58,784 bases of DNA, taken from Planctomycetia bacterium (GTDB lineage Bacteria; Planctomycetota; Planctomycetia; Pirellulales; Thermoguttaceae). Under the pieces are notes generated by a model. The model saw only the letters and a program-made list of their open reading frames with translations. It ran no database searches and had not been told where the DNA came from. Location: assembly GCA_030527185.1 (NCBI GenBank), contig JAUNBF010000015.1, positions 1 through 58,784 on the forward strand, read 5' to 3'. Below, one piece after another: positions 1 to 8,820 of this stretch; position 1 is the stretch's first letter; the number at the start of each line of letters is the position of its first letter. Position numbers and translations under genes: made by a program.

Positions 1-373
1 GTCAAAAGGTTAGTTATCGTGATAAGGGAACGGTGCTATCCGGGCGGTGGAGGAGCGTCCTTTCGGCAAAGGTAACTGATGGGTGGCCAGCAAACCTCAC
101 TCCTCCACCTATGTACTGTCGCCTCCCTGCGCTTGTGGTATCACCATCCCTGCGGAGGTCTCTCAAAACCACCCCCCGGTACACATCCCCTGGCTAGTGG
201 AGATGCTCAGCGTATTTCTCACCGATCTACCGTGGGATTGTGGTTGGCTCGAAATCGGAAAGCGTCCATACAACGCCCCTCCTCGCCCACACTTTCCGCG
301 CATGGACGTGCTTATTCCATCTTGACATACTCATGTACCTGCCCAGCCGGGCGGAGATACGTTGCTTTTTTTA
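1..373. other. No recognisable gene; possible structured region
   Basis: No reading frame here looks like a real protein: the short open frames overlap each other on one strand and match nothing I recognise. A perfect 10-bp inverted repeat (GGTGGAGGAG at 46-55, CTCCTCCACC at 100-109) encloses a smaller hairpin (CCTTTCGGCAAAGG near 59-72), so part of a structured RNA or a decayed gene is possible. It lies just outside the left repeat of the integrative element. Confidence 0.3.
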
Positions 374-397
374 TGGTGTGAGAGTCCACAAAAAATT
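374..397 (+). repeat. Left direct repeat (att-like core)
   Basis: This is a 24-bp perfect copy of the sequence at 1830-1853 (contains GTGAGAGTCCACAAAAAATT). The right arm CCACAAAAAATT is intact, but the left arm (TTTTTTTATGG) matches its inverse only imperfectly. The repeat lies 13 bp beyond the stop of the RHH gene. Confidence 0.75.
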
Positions 398-410
398 ATG
401 TGTATGTCCT

Positions 411-572
411 TTAGTTTTGTGATTTTATCGCTTTTTTGCGGAGGTATCCGCGCAGGATACGCCGGCAAAACAGGCTGAAACTCCTGTCGTTCCGCTGCCT
501 ATAGAGAGCCTGTAGCTCTGCTTTCAGCGTCGGCGGCACGGAAATCGTCAGCAAAGTATACTTTTTATCCAT
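411..572 (-). CDS. Small ribbon-helix-helix (CopG/Arc-like) DNA-binding protein
   Basis: This is a 53-residue basic protein. A short beta strand (YTLLTISVP, residues 5-13) is followed by a helix (PTLKAELQALYRQR) and a second helix (SFSLFCRRILRGYLRK), which is the order and length of a ribbon-helix-helix fold. Its ATG lies inside the end of the integrase gene, so the two frames overlap by 8 bp (ATGGATAA) and are translationally coupled. RHH proteins are usually dimeric operator-binding regulators. Beside an integrase, such a protein could repress the element or act as an excisionase or directionality factor. The family call rests on the pattern alone. The gene is easily missed because it is so short. 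Confidence 0.7.
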   Translation of the reverse strand: MDKKYTLLTISVPPTLKAELQALYRQRNDRSFSLFCRRILRGYLRKKAIKSQN

Positions 573-1653
573 ATCCAACGCACACATCCTTTCTTGTTTC
601 TTCAGTCTCTATCGGGCTGGGTAGTGCGGCTAGAGCGGTGCCGATTCGCTCCACGGCCTGATAGTGTATTAACGTTGTATCCACCCGTCTATGCCCCAAC
701 ACGAGCGACGGCTCAGGTACGATAGTTCCGACCAACCGCCTTATCGGGTGCCATGTCGCCCGTTTCGGTGCTACCATGGCCGCGACCACGATTTTCCGAC
801 GGACGCGGCGGAAAGTGGAGTAGGACATCGGCCAAAAAAATATCTGGCTGTGGAGACGAGGCAATTCCTCCAACAAAGACAGGAGAGCAGGATGTAACGG
901 CATGATGCGTTCCTGGTGCATTTTTTCATCAGCTGCCCGTATAACCAGTGACCATCGCCCGCGAATCATCCGTATATCCTGCCACCGAACACTCATCACC
1001 TCACGATACCTCAAGCCAGTGTAATAGATAAAGAGATAGGCAATTTGCCACCATCTGCCTGGAGTAATTCCCGGCAACTGCGGATATTGTGCCACATCCG
1101 TATGCCGGATAATTTGCCGGAACTCCTGCATCGTCGGTGTCTTTGATGTCGTATCGACCCAGTCCGCCCCTTTGATGGGCGGAAATGGCGGTGGGCAGGG
1201 AATCAACTCCAGAGCATCACTGTTTTTAGGTGTCTTTGGTCCGGCGTGATTCAGTATCGACCGTAACGCCATACAATGTTTTTTAATCGTCCTCGGTGCT
1301 AATAGTTCTCCCAGATAGGTAACTGTCTTCATCCCTTTTACAAAAATTGACATCGTTTTCTTCGTAATCTCTTTCAGCGGTGGGTCTCCAGTGATATTGA
1401 TCCAGTGTTGCAGAGCCGTCTCCCTCTGTTGCATCGTATGCTTGCATACCTCTTTAATCTCGCTCACCTCTGGTCGATAAGACTTCCAGTACACCTCGGA
1501 TAGCGTCATATCAGGCGAGAGTCCATCTTCTCTTTGCCTCTGTTTGGCCTCTGCCAAAACTGCCACATCCACAATCTTCATATCCAGAGCATCCATGCCG
1601 TACTTCGTCACTACATCCCGTAGAGTCATACCATAAGTGATGTCCATCGTCAT
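565..1653 (-). CDS. Tyrosine recombinase (phage-type integrase)
   Basis: This 362-residue protein has the full catalytic set of the tyrosine recombinases. The box I arginine is in TGLRYREVMSVRW, a candidate lysine is in the beta hairpin (AADEKMHQ), HxxR is seen as WHPIRR, the second histidine is in LVLGHRRVD, and the nucleophilic tyrosine is in LIHYQAVE. The N-terminal half resembles a SAM-like core-binding domain. An AGGAG site lies 5 bp before the ATG. The gene overlaps the downstream RHH gene by 8 bp, and the pair sits between 24-bp direct repeats, so it most likely integrates and excises this small element. Length and motifs fit an intact, active enzyme. Confidence 0.9.
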   Translation of the reverse strand: MTMDITYGMTLRDVVTKYGMDALDMKIVDVAVLAEAKQRQREDGLSPDMTLSEVYWKSYRPEVSEIKEVCKHTMQQRETALQHWINITGDPPLKEITKKTMSIFVKGMKTVTYLGELLAPRTIKKHCMALRSILNHAGPKTPKNSDALELIPCPPPFPPIKGADWVDTTSKTPTMQEFRQIIRHTDVAQYPQLPGITPGRWWQIAYLFIYYTGLRYREVMSVRWQDIRMIRGRWSLVIRAADEKMHQERIMPLHPALLSLLEELPRLHSQIFFWPMSYSTFRRVRRKIVVAAMVAPKRATWHPIRRLVGTIVPEPSLVLGHRRVDTTLIHYQAVERIGTALAALPSPIETEETRKDVCVGYG

Positions 1654-1829
1654 AGATACTCCTTAAATTTTGTGTATTCTGTCAAAGTTACCACATCCTC
1701 CACCGTACATGATACAGATGTACAGCACAAGTAGGCAACACTAACAAAATAGTCAAAATGAGCAAAAAAATTCACAAAAGGTCGTATCGTACCGATTGTA
1801 GCGGTTAGACACGTTGCTAAAATTTTTTG

Positions 1830-1853
1830 TGGTGTGAGAGTCCACAAAAAATT
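1830..1853 (+). repeat. Right direct repeat (att-like core) with perfect inverted arms
   Basis: This is the second copy of the 24-bp repeat. The sequence around it is a perfect inverted repeat: AATTTTTTGTGG and CCACAAAAAATT (12-bp arms) around a 9-bp centre, TGTGAGAGT. Two inverted arms around a short spacer is how tyrosine recombinase core sites are built. The same hairpin could also act as a terminator. Confidence 0.7.
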
Positions 1854-1920
1854 TATATTTCACTTGTAAAAGTTTTATAGCAGATACAAAAAACTTTGTC
1901 AACAGGGGGGGGCAAGAAAT

Positions 1921-1970
1921 AAAAAAACCGGGTGGCAACGTACTTTATAGAAAATACACCCGGTTTTTTT
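1921..1970. terminator. Bidirectional intrinsic terminator
   Basis: The stem CCGGGTG (1927-1933) pairs with CACCCGG (1956-1962). It is followed by eight T on the plus strand (1963-1970) and flanked by six A on the left, which read as T on the minus strand, so it can stop transcription both ways. A second version (2102-2148) has a shorter T run. Confidence 0.65.
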
Positions 1971-2275
1971 TGACTCCGCAGTCGTGCCATTCGAGCTCTC
2001 ACCCTCTATCGTTGGTTTCCCAACGGCGGCAACCCATTGCAAAACAACGAGTTACGGAAAACCTTTGCGACTTTCACAAGCGGCAAATTCTCAATTATTT
2101 TAAAAAAACCGGGTGGAGCTGTAATCTTAGAATTACACCCGGCTTTTCTTGACTCCGCAGTCGTGCCATTCGAGCTCCTACCCTCTATCGTTGGCCTTGA
2201 CCAACGGCGGCAACTCCTCACAATGTAAGGAGTTACGGAAAATATTTGCGGCTCTCACGAGTGGCAAATTGCGAC
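1921..2275. repeat. Imperfect tandem repeat, two units of about 180 bp
   Basis: Two direct units start at 1921 and about 2102, with landmark sequence GACTCCGCAGTCGTGCCATT at 1971 and 2151 (period 180 bp). Each unit has a CCGGGTG...CACCCGG hairpin, then a conserved stretch, then a second small hairpin (CGTTGG...CCAACG), then a conserved TTACGGAAAA and GGCAAATT stretch. The hairpin loops differ while the stems hold, as expected of a duplicated structured RNA or a terminator cassette. No protein is encoded. It lies between the integrative element and tRNA-Lys. Confidence 0.7.
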
Positions 2276-2289
2276 CTTTTGGTAGCAAG

Positions 2290-2362
2290 TGAGATCGATG
2301 GGACTTGAACCCATGACCTACGGATTAAAAGTCAGTTGCTCTACCGACTGAGCTACGATCTC
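2290..2362 (-). tRNA. tRNA-Lys (anticodon TTT)
   Basis: Read on the minus strand, a full cloverleaf is present. The acceptor stem is GAGATCG/CGATCTC with discriminator A, the D arm is GCTC...GAGC, the anticodon loop is CTTTTAA, and the T arm is ATGGG-TTCAAGT-CCCAT. The anticodon stem ACTGA/TCCGT has one T-C mismatch in its middle. CCA is not encoded. The length is 73 nt with the discriminator base. Confidence 0.95.
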
Positions 2363-2718
2363 AACTCCATCAAGGAGTACGCATTATAGCACACCCTGAA
2401 ATCTCCGCAAGGGGGAGGGAAAATTTTCCTGCTGAGAAAGAGGAGAGCATGATTTACTGGACAGAGCAAAATATCGATTAAGGAACAATTTTCCTGTAAC
2501 AAAAGAATGGAAATCTATTAAAAACCCACCCTCACCTGTCACACTTCCACCGCGCGACGGCATGGTCAATCACCGAAATCCCCTTCCTCGGATCGTTCCC
2601 TGTTATCGTGGAGTGGAACTGAAAACTTCTCGCACTGGAAAAACAGCATCGCACTGTCCAGACCAAAAAAGAATAGCCGCGTCAAGTTGCGCGGCGATAT
2701 TCCCTGATTCCAGCCACC
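2363..2718. other. Intergenic stretch without a recognised gene
   Basis: No frame here has a convincing start, composition or homology. It holds the promoter side of tRNA-Lys and the region downstream of the minus-strand cysC cluster. Nothing structured stands out. Confidence 0.5.
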
Positions 2719-3378
2719 CTACCTGATTTTTCCGACCTGGATCAGATACGCAATCACCTCATCCGCCAATTCCTCCGGTGTTTTGGAAGCCGCGTCAAGA
2801 ACCAGTTCAGGATTCATCGGTGCCTCATACGGATCGTCAATTCCCGTAAAGCCTTTCAACTCGCCTGCGCGAGCCTTTTTGTAAAGCCCTTTGGGATCAC
2901 GTTTTTCGCAGACTTCGAGTGGGCAATCGACGAAAATTTCGATGAAATCCCCTTCTTTGGCCTTGTCACGCACACGGTCGCGGTCTTGTCGATACGGGCT
3001 GATAAACGCGGTCAGGGCAAGAATCCCCGCGTTGGCAAAAAGATTGGCCACTGCCCCGATACGACGGATATTTTCTTCCCGATCCTGGGCCGAAAAACCA
3101 AGTCCGAACCGTTTGGCAAATTCTTCGCCATGTACCTCTTTCAGCATTCCAGGAGCCGCGTTCAGCCCATGACGCACATTGTCGCCGTCGAGTACCACGC
3201 TATGCACCCCTCTCTGGTGCAGTTTATGATCCACGGTATTCGCCACAGTACTCTTTCCGCAGGCGCTCAATCCGGTGAACCAGAGAATCGCCCCTTGATT
3301 ACCGTTGAGTTTCTCCCGATCCTCTCGTGAAACCGCGTTTTCATGCCAATGGACTTCCACCTTTTCTTCGCTCATCAT
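2719..3378 (-). CDS. cysC: Adenylyl-sulfate kinase (APS kinase)
   Basis: APS kinase phosphorylates adenosine 5'-phosphosulfate to PAPS, the sulfate donor for reduction or for sulfation. The P-loop is GLSACGKST (residues 36-44), followed by DGDNVRHGLN, the FISPYRQDRD segment, and the CEKRDPKGLYKKARAGE and FTGIDDPYE motifs of the family. The start at 3378 is chosen because GGAG stands just before ATGATG; an in-frame ATG at 3414 lacks such a site. The predicted length of 219 residues is normal for stand-alone CysC. It follows the second clpP gene on the same strand. There is no ATP sulfurylase in this window. Confidence 0.93.
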   Translation of the reverse strand: MMSEEKVEVHWHENAVSREDREKLNGNQGAILWFTGLSACGKSTVANTVDHKLHQRGVHSVVLDGDNVRHGLNAAPGMLKEVHGEEFAKRFGLGFSAQDREENIRRIGAVANLFANAGILALTAFISPYRQDRDRVRDKAKEGDFIEIFVDCPLEVCEKRDPKGLYKKARAGELKGFTGIDDPYEAPMNPELVLDAASKTPEELADEVIAYLIQVGKIR

Positions 3379-3421
3379 TTTCTCCAAGTCATTAATCATT
3401 ATCTCATGAATCATTATTTTA

Positions 3422-4012
3422 TTATTCCGTCAGCGGCTGTTCAATCACATGGTCGATCAAGTGATATTCTTTGGCCTCTTCAGCAGACATGAATTTATCG
3501 CGATAGGTATCCGCGTCGATTTTCTCGTACGAATGACCCGTGTGGCGAATCAGAATCGTGTTCAGCTTCTGTTTCACCTTCTCGAATTCCGTGGCGTGAA
3601 TCAGGATTTCCTCCGCAGTACCTTCCATGCCGGCACTGGGCTGGTGAATCATGATCCGACTGTTCGGCAGTGCGTACCGTTTCCCTGCCGTTCCCGCAGC
3701 CAGCAAAAGCGCTCCCATCGACGCGCACTGTCCCAGACAATACGTCCGCACGTCGCACGTGATGAACTGCATCGTATCGTAAATAGCCATTCCCGACGTC
3801 ACACTTCCGCCTGGCGAGTTGATGTAAAAATGAATGTCCGCCTTGGCATCTTCCGACTGCAAAAAAAGCATCTGCGCCACGATCGCGTTGGCAGAATCGT
3901 CATTGACATCCGTACCGAGAAAAATAATCCGGTCGCGCAGCAAACGACTGTAAATATCCATGGCTCGTTCTTCACGGCCACTTTTTTCAATCACAAAAGG
4001 AATCAACGTCAT
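3422..4012 (-). CDS. clpP: ATP-dependent Clp protease proteolytic subunit (second copy)
   Basis: ClpP is the serine peptidase of the Clp proteases and forms tetradecameric barrels with ClpX or ClpA/C. The catalytic triad is visible: Ser98 in [11 protein letters not shown], His123 in MIHQPSAG, and Asp172 in TYRDKFMSA, numbers close to the E. coli enzyme. The N-terminus [20 protein letters not shown] matches the canonical opening of mature ClpP, which supports the ATG at 4012. That start has GAGGTG 5 bp upstream, overlapping the stop of the preceding clpP. Two dissimilar clpP genes in tandem suggest a mixed ClpP1P2 complex, as known in several phyla. No clpX follows. Confidence 0.95.
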   Translation of the reverse strand: MTLIPFVIEKSGREERAMDIYSRLLRDRIIFLGTDVNDDSANAIVAQMLFLQSEDAKADIHFYINSPGGSVTSGMAIYDTMQFITCDVRTYCLGQCASMGALLLAAGTAGKRYALPNSRIMIHQPSAGMEGTAEEILIHATEFEKVKQKLNTILIRHTGHSYEKIDADTYRDKFMSAEEAKEYHLIDHVIEQPLTE

Positions 4013-4020
4013 TTTACACC

Positions 4021-4647
4021 TCACGCCACATTATCCGTAGGATTTTCCTGCTTTTTCACGATACTGTCCACCACGCCATACGCCACCGCTTCCTCCGCCG
4101 TCATGTAATAATCCCGGTCGGTATCCTTTTCCAGCCGCTCCAGAGGATTTCCCGTATCGTTAGCCAGGATTTCGTTCAGCAGAGCCCGTGTTTTCAGGAT
4201 TTCGCCTGCCTGGATGTTAATATCCGTCACCTGCCCGCCGACCGAACCGTACGGCTGGTGAATCATCACTTTCGCGTGAGGCAACGCAAAACGTTTCCCT
4301 TTCGCCCCACCTGCCAACAGCACCGCCGCGCCACTGGCCGCCAGCCCGACGCAATACGTGTTGACCGGGCAGCTCAAAATCCGCATCGTGTCGTAAATAG
4401 CCAGCGTCGCACTCACACTCCCACCCGGCGAATTGATATAAAAATGGACATCCTTCCGTCGATTGTCACTCTGCAAATAGAGCAACTGCATCACCAAATC
4501 ATTCGCGTTGCCATCGTGAATCGGCCCCTGCAAAAAGATAATCCGGTTCTCCAGCAACAAATCCGCAATCGTCATTTGCCGTTGACGCTGGTAGTCCCGC
4601 CCGGCATTCATGGGTTGAAAAGCATTTTCTGAGTGAATTTCAAACAT
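4021..4647 (-). CDS. clpP: ATP-dependent Clp protease proteolytic subunit (first copy)
   Basis: This ClpP paralogue of 208 residues has Ser105 in [11 protein letters not shown], His130 in VMIHQPYG and Asp179 in [11 protein letters not shown], so the triad is complete. It differs clearly from the copy downstream: the N-terminal 25 residues lack the LIPxVIE opening, and the motif around Ser is AASGA instead of CASMG. The gene lies between tig and the second clpP on one strand, which fits the common tig-clpP order. The stop overlaps the ribosome-binding site of the next gene, so the two clpP genes are probably co-translated. Confidence 0.95.
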   Translation of the reverse strand: MFEIHSENAFQPMNAGRDYQRQRQMTIADLLLENRIIFLQGPIHDGNANDLVMQLLYLQSDNRRKDVHFYINSPGGSVSATLAIYDTMRILSCPVNTYCVGLAASGAAVLLAGGAKGKRFALPHAKVMIHQPYGSVGGQVTDINIQAGEILKTRALLNEILANDTGNPLERLEKDTDRDYYMTAEEAVAYGVVDSIVKKQENPTDNVA

Positions 4648-4726
4648 GGGAATTCCTGTCGTAATAACGAGGTCTAATAAAAATCCCGGCCTTCCAAAAA
4701 GGGAATCTCCCCCCCTCTAAACCAGG

Positions 4727-4761
4727 AACGCCGAATCGATTCCAACCGATCCGGCGTTTTT
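4727..4761. other. Stem-loop between tig and clpP
   Basis: The arms AACGCCGAATCG and CGATCCGGCGTT pair with one mismatch around an 8-nt loop, in the gap between tig and the first clpP. A T run follows on the plus strand only, where no gene ends, so it is not a standard terminator for tig. It could be an RNA processing or attenuation hairpin within the tig-clpP transcript. Confidence 0.4.
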
Positions 4762-4811
4762 ATGTAAAAACCGTCATGAACGGTCGATAATATTGTACCT
4801 TACCGGTCAAT

Positions 4812-6323
4812 TCACTCCTGAGTTTCCGCCGTTTCCTCGGCAGCCTCTTCCGCCACCTCATCCACAGCCTCCCCCGTTCCGCCAGCAGGAATGTCGATCG
4901 ACGCCATTTCCTGAGGATACGGCTCGAACGTCGTTTCCTCAAACTCGGCCTGATCCAGAATCATCTGAATCACTTTCCGTTCCACGATCTGGTTCCGCAA
5001 CACGTCCATCCGATTCTGCTTTTCCAGGCGGGCACGGACGCGACGGGCAGACTCATTCGTCTGAGTGGCAATTTTCTCAATTTCCAAATCGTAATCCGCG
5101 TCGTCCGCGTCGATTTTTTCCTCTTCCGCAATCCGCTCCAGAATGAAGTGTTCTTTCAGCATCTTCTTCGTCGTTTCACGGCTGTTCTGCCGCAGCACAT
5201 TCAGATGTTCCTGAATCTTTTCGAGCGGGAAACCACTTCGCTGCAACTCCAGCATGGAACGATACAATTCCCGTTCCGCCTGACGTTCCAGCAATGCTGG
5301 CGGCAATTCCCAATCGGCCGATTCAAGCAGCAGACTGGTGATTTTCTCCCGTGCGACCTGTTCCTGCTGGTATTCCATCTGACTTTCGAGATTCCGTTTG
5401 AGGAAATCACGATACGCCGCTTCATCCTGGAACCCGAACTTGCCTAGCAATTCCTCATCCAATTTCGGCATTTCGAGGTGGTACACATTTTTGACTTCAA
5501 AAACCGCGTCCACTTCTTTCCCACGCAAAAGCACATTCGGAGCCTCGTCTTTCAACGTCAACTTCAACGTCCGCGTTTCTCCCTTGCGAATCCCTTCCAT
5601 CTGCGTATCAAAGTTCTCCAACGTCGCGTCGGTGAAAAGGAGTTCCGGTCGCAGACGAATCATTTCCGTTTCGCTGGAATTGATCACCTCGCCTTTGTAC
5701 TTGATTTCCAGCTTCGTCGAAATGTAATCACCACTGACAGCCCCTTCTTCCGTTTCCTGCAATTTGCCCATTCGGGACAGGAACGCCTCAGACGCATCCT
5801 CAATGTCCGCATCGCTGAATTCCCGCACCGGTTTTTCCAGTTTCAAACCACGCCAGTTGGGAATTTCAAACTCCGGTCGAACTTCGATGTCGTACTCAAA
5901 CGTAAACTCACCCGAATCAGGAATTTCCACCGCGTTGAAATCGAAGATCGGATCGCTGATCGGAGCCAGTTTCTCATCATCGTTGACTTGCGAAATACTT
6001 TCCATCAACAACGCACTCTTCACCCGCTCGGCAACATCCTTGCGAAATCGCGACTCGACCAGTTTTCTCGGAGCATGACCTGGACGGAACCCCGGCACCT
6101 GCGCCACGGGGACCAGCTCGTCGAACTCCTTATCCATGAACCGGGCAATGTCTTCACGGGCAATCGTCACAGTAATATGCCGTTCGCAGGCACTTTTCTG
6201 TTCCACTTTCACCTGAAGAGAAAGTTTTTCATCCTTTGTCTCTTTCGCGGCTTCTTCCACGACTTCTTCCGCGTTATTTTCGTTTTGAAGCTCTTCCGCA
6301 GGATTCAATTCACTGTCAGCCAT
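4812..6323 (-). CDS. tig: Trigger factor (ribosome-associated chaperone, peptidyl-prolyl isomerase)
   Basis: Trigger factor binds the ribosome exit tunnel and shields nascent chains. The ribosome-binding signature is seen as GFRPGHAPRKLVESRF near residue 80. The middle part (EGAVSGDYISTKLEIKYKG and following) fits the FKBP-type domain, and the long charged C-terminal half fits the chaperone arms. The chain is 503 residues, longer than the usual 430-450, because of an acidic N-terminal extension and an acidic C-terminal tail rich in E and A. The ATG at 6323 is preferred over the TTG at 6335. It is upstream of two clpP genes, the standard quality-control neighbourhood. Confidence 0.93.
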   Translation of the reverse strand: MADSELNPAEELQNENNAEEVVEEAAKETKDEKLSLQVKVEQKSACERHITVTIAREDIARFMDKEFDELVPVAQVPGFRPGHAPRKLVESRFRKDVAERVKSALLMESISQVNDDEKLAPISDPIFDFNAVEIPDSGEFTFEYDIEVRPEFEIPNWRGLKLEKPVREFSDADIEDASEAFLSRMGKLQETEEGAVSGDYISTKLEIKYKGEVINSSETEMIRLRPELLFTDATLENFDTQMEGIRKGETRTLKLTLKDEAPNVLLRGKEVDAVFEVKNVYHLEMPKLDEELLGKFGFQDEAAYRDFLKRNLESQMEYQQEQVAREKITSLLLESADWELPPALLERQAERELYRSMLELQRSGFPLEKIQEHLNVLRQNSRETTKKMLKEHFILERIAEEEKIDADDADYDLEIEKIATQTNESARRVRARLEKQNRMDVLRNQIVERKVIQMILDQAEFEETTFEPYPQEMASIDIPAGGTGEAVDEVAEEAAEETAETQE

Positions 6324-6416
6324 TCTTACACCCAAGTCTTTCCGGGGAAACTACCAAAAATGTTCCGATACAACAAACGGCTCAAGCGGAAGCCAGAGCC
6401 GTTGGAAAATGTTCAG

Positions 6417-6489
6417 AGCGGGCGAAGGGGTTCGAACCCTCGACAACGACGTTGGCAACGTCGTGCTCTGCCAACTGAGCTACGCCCGC
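6417..6489 (-). tRNA. tRNA-Gly (anticodon GCC)
   Basis: The minus strand folds into a cloverleaf. The acceptor stem is GCGGGCG/CGCCCGC with discriminator T (as usual for Gly), the D arm is GCTC...GAGC, the anticodon stem is CGACG/CGTCG around TTGCCAA, and the T arm is GAGGG-TTCGAAC-CCCTT. CCA is not encoded. It lies about 95 bp upstream of tig on the same strand. Confidence 0.96.
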
Positions 6490-6715
6490 AATTTTCATTG
6501 AGAAGGCTCTCACACCTTTCATCAACTTAACCGGATTATAATCCACCTTTCATTTTTCACAAGTACCCCCCTCGAAAAAAAATCCAAAAAACCACCCCAC
6601 CCCCTTAATTCCTCCCCCCAATTCCCCCCTTCCAAAAGGGTGGCACCGAAGTATTCCAGCAACCACCTCTCCACAGACACTACATCCTCAACGCGTTTCA
6701 TCTCTCTCATTAACA

Positions 6716-7750
6716 TTATTCCACATTCCATGCCTTACAAAACTGCCTCCACCGCACCTTCCCCACCACCTCAAGTGCTTCCGGCAACTCTGAATAATTC
6801 ACGTCGGAGTGGTCCAGACACATATCGTCTTCACTCTGAGTCGTTCCAACCTGCTTTTTAGGCAGAGTATACGTCCATCCGTAACAATAGAAAATATCCT
6901 CTTTTTCCCGATTGATTTTCTGATTCGTGGGAACGATCGTGATTTTTTCAAAACCGGCGTTATTCAAACAACACCGTCCATAATAACACCCTCTTGACTC
7001 ATTACCAACATTTACTTCTTCCTGTGTTTGCAATGCCTCAAAAATAAAGCCCATACGTAGTTGGGGAGATGCTTGCCAAAGAGCCATTTCTTTACTTTCC
7101 AAGAAGCTATTTCCAACACACACTTTCAGTTGATTTATAAAACAGAAAGAACTGTTCAACAAAGCAAACGTAAAGAAAAAACAAAGCATTCCATTCCAAC
7201 GCGGTGTCCACGAGGGATAATCTTTCTGAACCTGACTCTGTAAAATGATCAAAATCAAAACAGGCAACGCATATAACTGAGGTATAAAACGATCCCACCA
7301 CGAGTGAGGTTGAATAACAATGGTCAACAAAATTCCACCAATCACTAACCAATGATCCCATCTTTGGACAAAAAATAACAAGCCTAAAGAAAAAACAAGC
7401 AATAATGAAAAAATTCCACATCGATATTCGTCAACATCCAGCGAAAAGAATTTTAAATCTTCTATATCTATAGGAAAATCTTTTGCCGTTTGCACGTGAA
7501 GCAACATCGGTTGACGAGCGATAAGATGCGTATAAAAAAATCTTTGTACTGGCGTGGCATCGCGAAAATGATCCCATGTGTACCATTCCGCCAAAATATC
7601 TTCTTTCGGATGATTCACCTCATCCAACGTATGCAGCGGATAAAACGGACTGGTATGGTTCCACGTATTCGTCACATACGGATTCCAGCCGCACAAAATC
7701 ACCATAACAAAAATCGTCCCCATGCCCCCCACCACTCGCGTTGAGAACAA
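6716..7750 (-). pseudogene. C-terminal part of a frameshifted GT-C-like membrane glycosyltransferase
   Basis: This frame continues the protein begun at 8802. Its sequence from MGTIFVMVILCGWNPYV onward aligns with the middle and C-terminal half of the intact paralogue at 8821-10884, up to the shared end GKVRWRQFCKAWxxE. The first residues (MFSTRVVGG, from a TTG) are out-of-frame readings, not a true start. It contains several hydrophobic segments and a C-terminal soluble part. Relative to the paralogue one base is missing at 7725-7730, where GGGGGGC replaces GGGGGTGC on the coding strand. Its C-terminal third is clearly AT-richer and much less like the paralogue than the rest. Confidence 0.75.
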
Positions 7751-8802
7751 CCTAAACTGCCCCCCCCCCGCAAATTAACACTCCGATCATTCGCATTTCT
7801 ATTTTTCACCCACTCCCACATCATTGGCACCGAATACAACATCCCCGCCAGCCCAAAATAAACCGGAGCGGTATGTTTCAACGTGCAGCCATAAATCGCC
7901 GTGCCCAAAACCACTGGCAACCACTTTTTTTCACCCGTTTTTAGCCAGACGATCGAACTCAATAAAAACAGAAGAAAGCATAGTCCCATATTCCCATCAA
8001 TCATTCCGGAATTTATTTCTTCCAGCGCAATTACGTTGAATGCCAGCAAAAACGCCCCCACAAGAGCGAATGTTGGTGAAATCTCCAACCATTCCTTCAG
8101 CAGATGGTAAAACAACACGACGGAAACCAGAATCAACAACAGATTGACATAATCGCCCGCATCAAGAATACCTGTCAGCAAATAGGTCACACCCACAATC
8201 ACCCACTGCCCTTTGGGAAAGTAAGCCGCATGAGAATACCTTATATTTTCGGGAGACCATCCCTTGTCAATCATAAAAGAACTTAAATCAGCCTGCCAGA
8301 CCGGATTCCACCCTTCCGCCATCAAAATCGCCCCAGGCTTGTGATAAACCATACCATCATAGGTTCGATCCCTTGACAGCGACGCCATCCCCAGACATCC
8401 CAACCACAACCCCACCACCACCAGCAAATTGACGACAAAAACTTTCCTTCCGGGCGACAATTTCCACAAAACCCCCACTGCCATCAACAGAGCCACCACT
8501 CCATGCCATTTCGTCAGTGGAATCCCAATCAAAAACCCCAGACTTCCCAGCAGAAAGCAGAAAAACGGAAATGCCAACGATCCAAGACAAATGGGATACC
8601 AGTATTTTTCAGGAATCTGCGAAATTTTCCGGCAGGGAATGCTCAACAAAGCCAGCAGTGCATAAAACACAAACGGCGTCACCGGCACATCCGCAAAACA
8701 CCCACCCAACTTCTTCGCCACCACGCACAGGACCATGACAACGCCGAATGCCACCGCCAGAATATTCCAGTTTTTCTCAAAAAAAGCAAGAATTTTTTCC
8801 AT
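7699..8802 (-). pseudogene. N-terminal part of a frameshifted GT-C-like membrane glycosyltransferase
   Basis: These 367 residues match the first half of the intact 687-residue paralogue immediately upstream almost exactly. They hold many membrane segments and loops such as YHKPGAILMAEGWNPVW and YSHAAYFPKGQW, typical of multi-pass GT-C-type sugar transferases. The frame is lost by one missing base at 7725-7730 and ends in the spurious tail GAWGRFLLW. A run of ten G on the coding strand (7760-7769) lies 30 bp before the break. The gene may be a pseudogene, a phase-variable gene, or an assembly error. It is the last gene of an operon with a GT2 enzyme. Confidence 0.75.
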
Positions 8803-8820
8803 GTTATTCTTTCTGTATTA

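Larger units (their letters stand above)
374..1853. mobile_element. Minimal integrative element (integrase + RHH protein) between direct repeats
   Basis: A tyrosine recombinase gene and a tiny ribbon-helix-helix gene lie between two perfect 24-bp direct repeats (374-397 and 1830-1853). The resemblance extends upstream: both copies are preceded by ACGTTGCT and a T-rich run. Nothing else is encoded, so the unit is only about 1.46 kb from repeat to repeat. This is the layout of a small site-specific integrative element with attL and attR. It is inserted upstream of a tandem repeat and tRNA-Lys but not within the tRNA. The claim of mobility is inference; the repeats and the genes are seen directly. 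Confidence 0.7.

Noticed and set aside
1650..1847. 65-codon minus-strand frame upstream of the integrase
   Set aside because: It runs through the att-like repeat and the integrase leader, with no start signal or family resemblance.
3325..3340. Further parS half-site (CTCTCGTGAAAC) inside cysC
   Set aside because: Only one arm matches, and it lies far from parAB inside a coding sequence.
4727..4761. Terminator for tig
   Set aside because: The hairpin lacks a T run on the minus strand, so it is listed only as a stem-loop.
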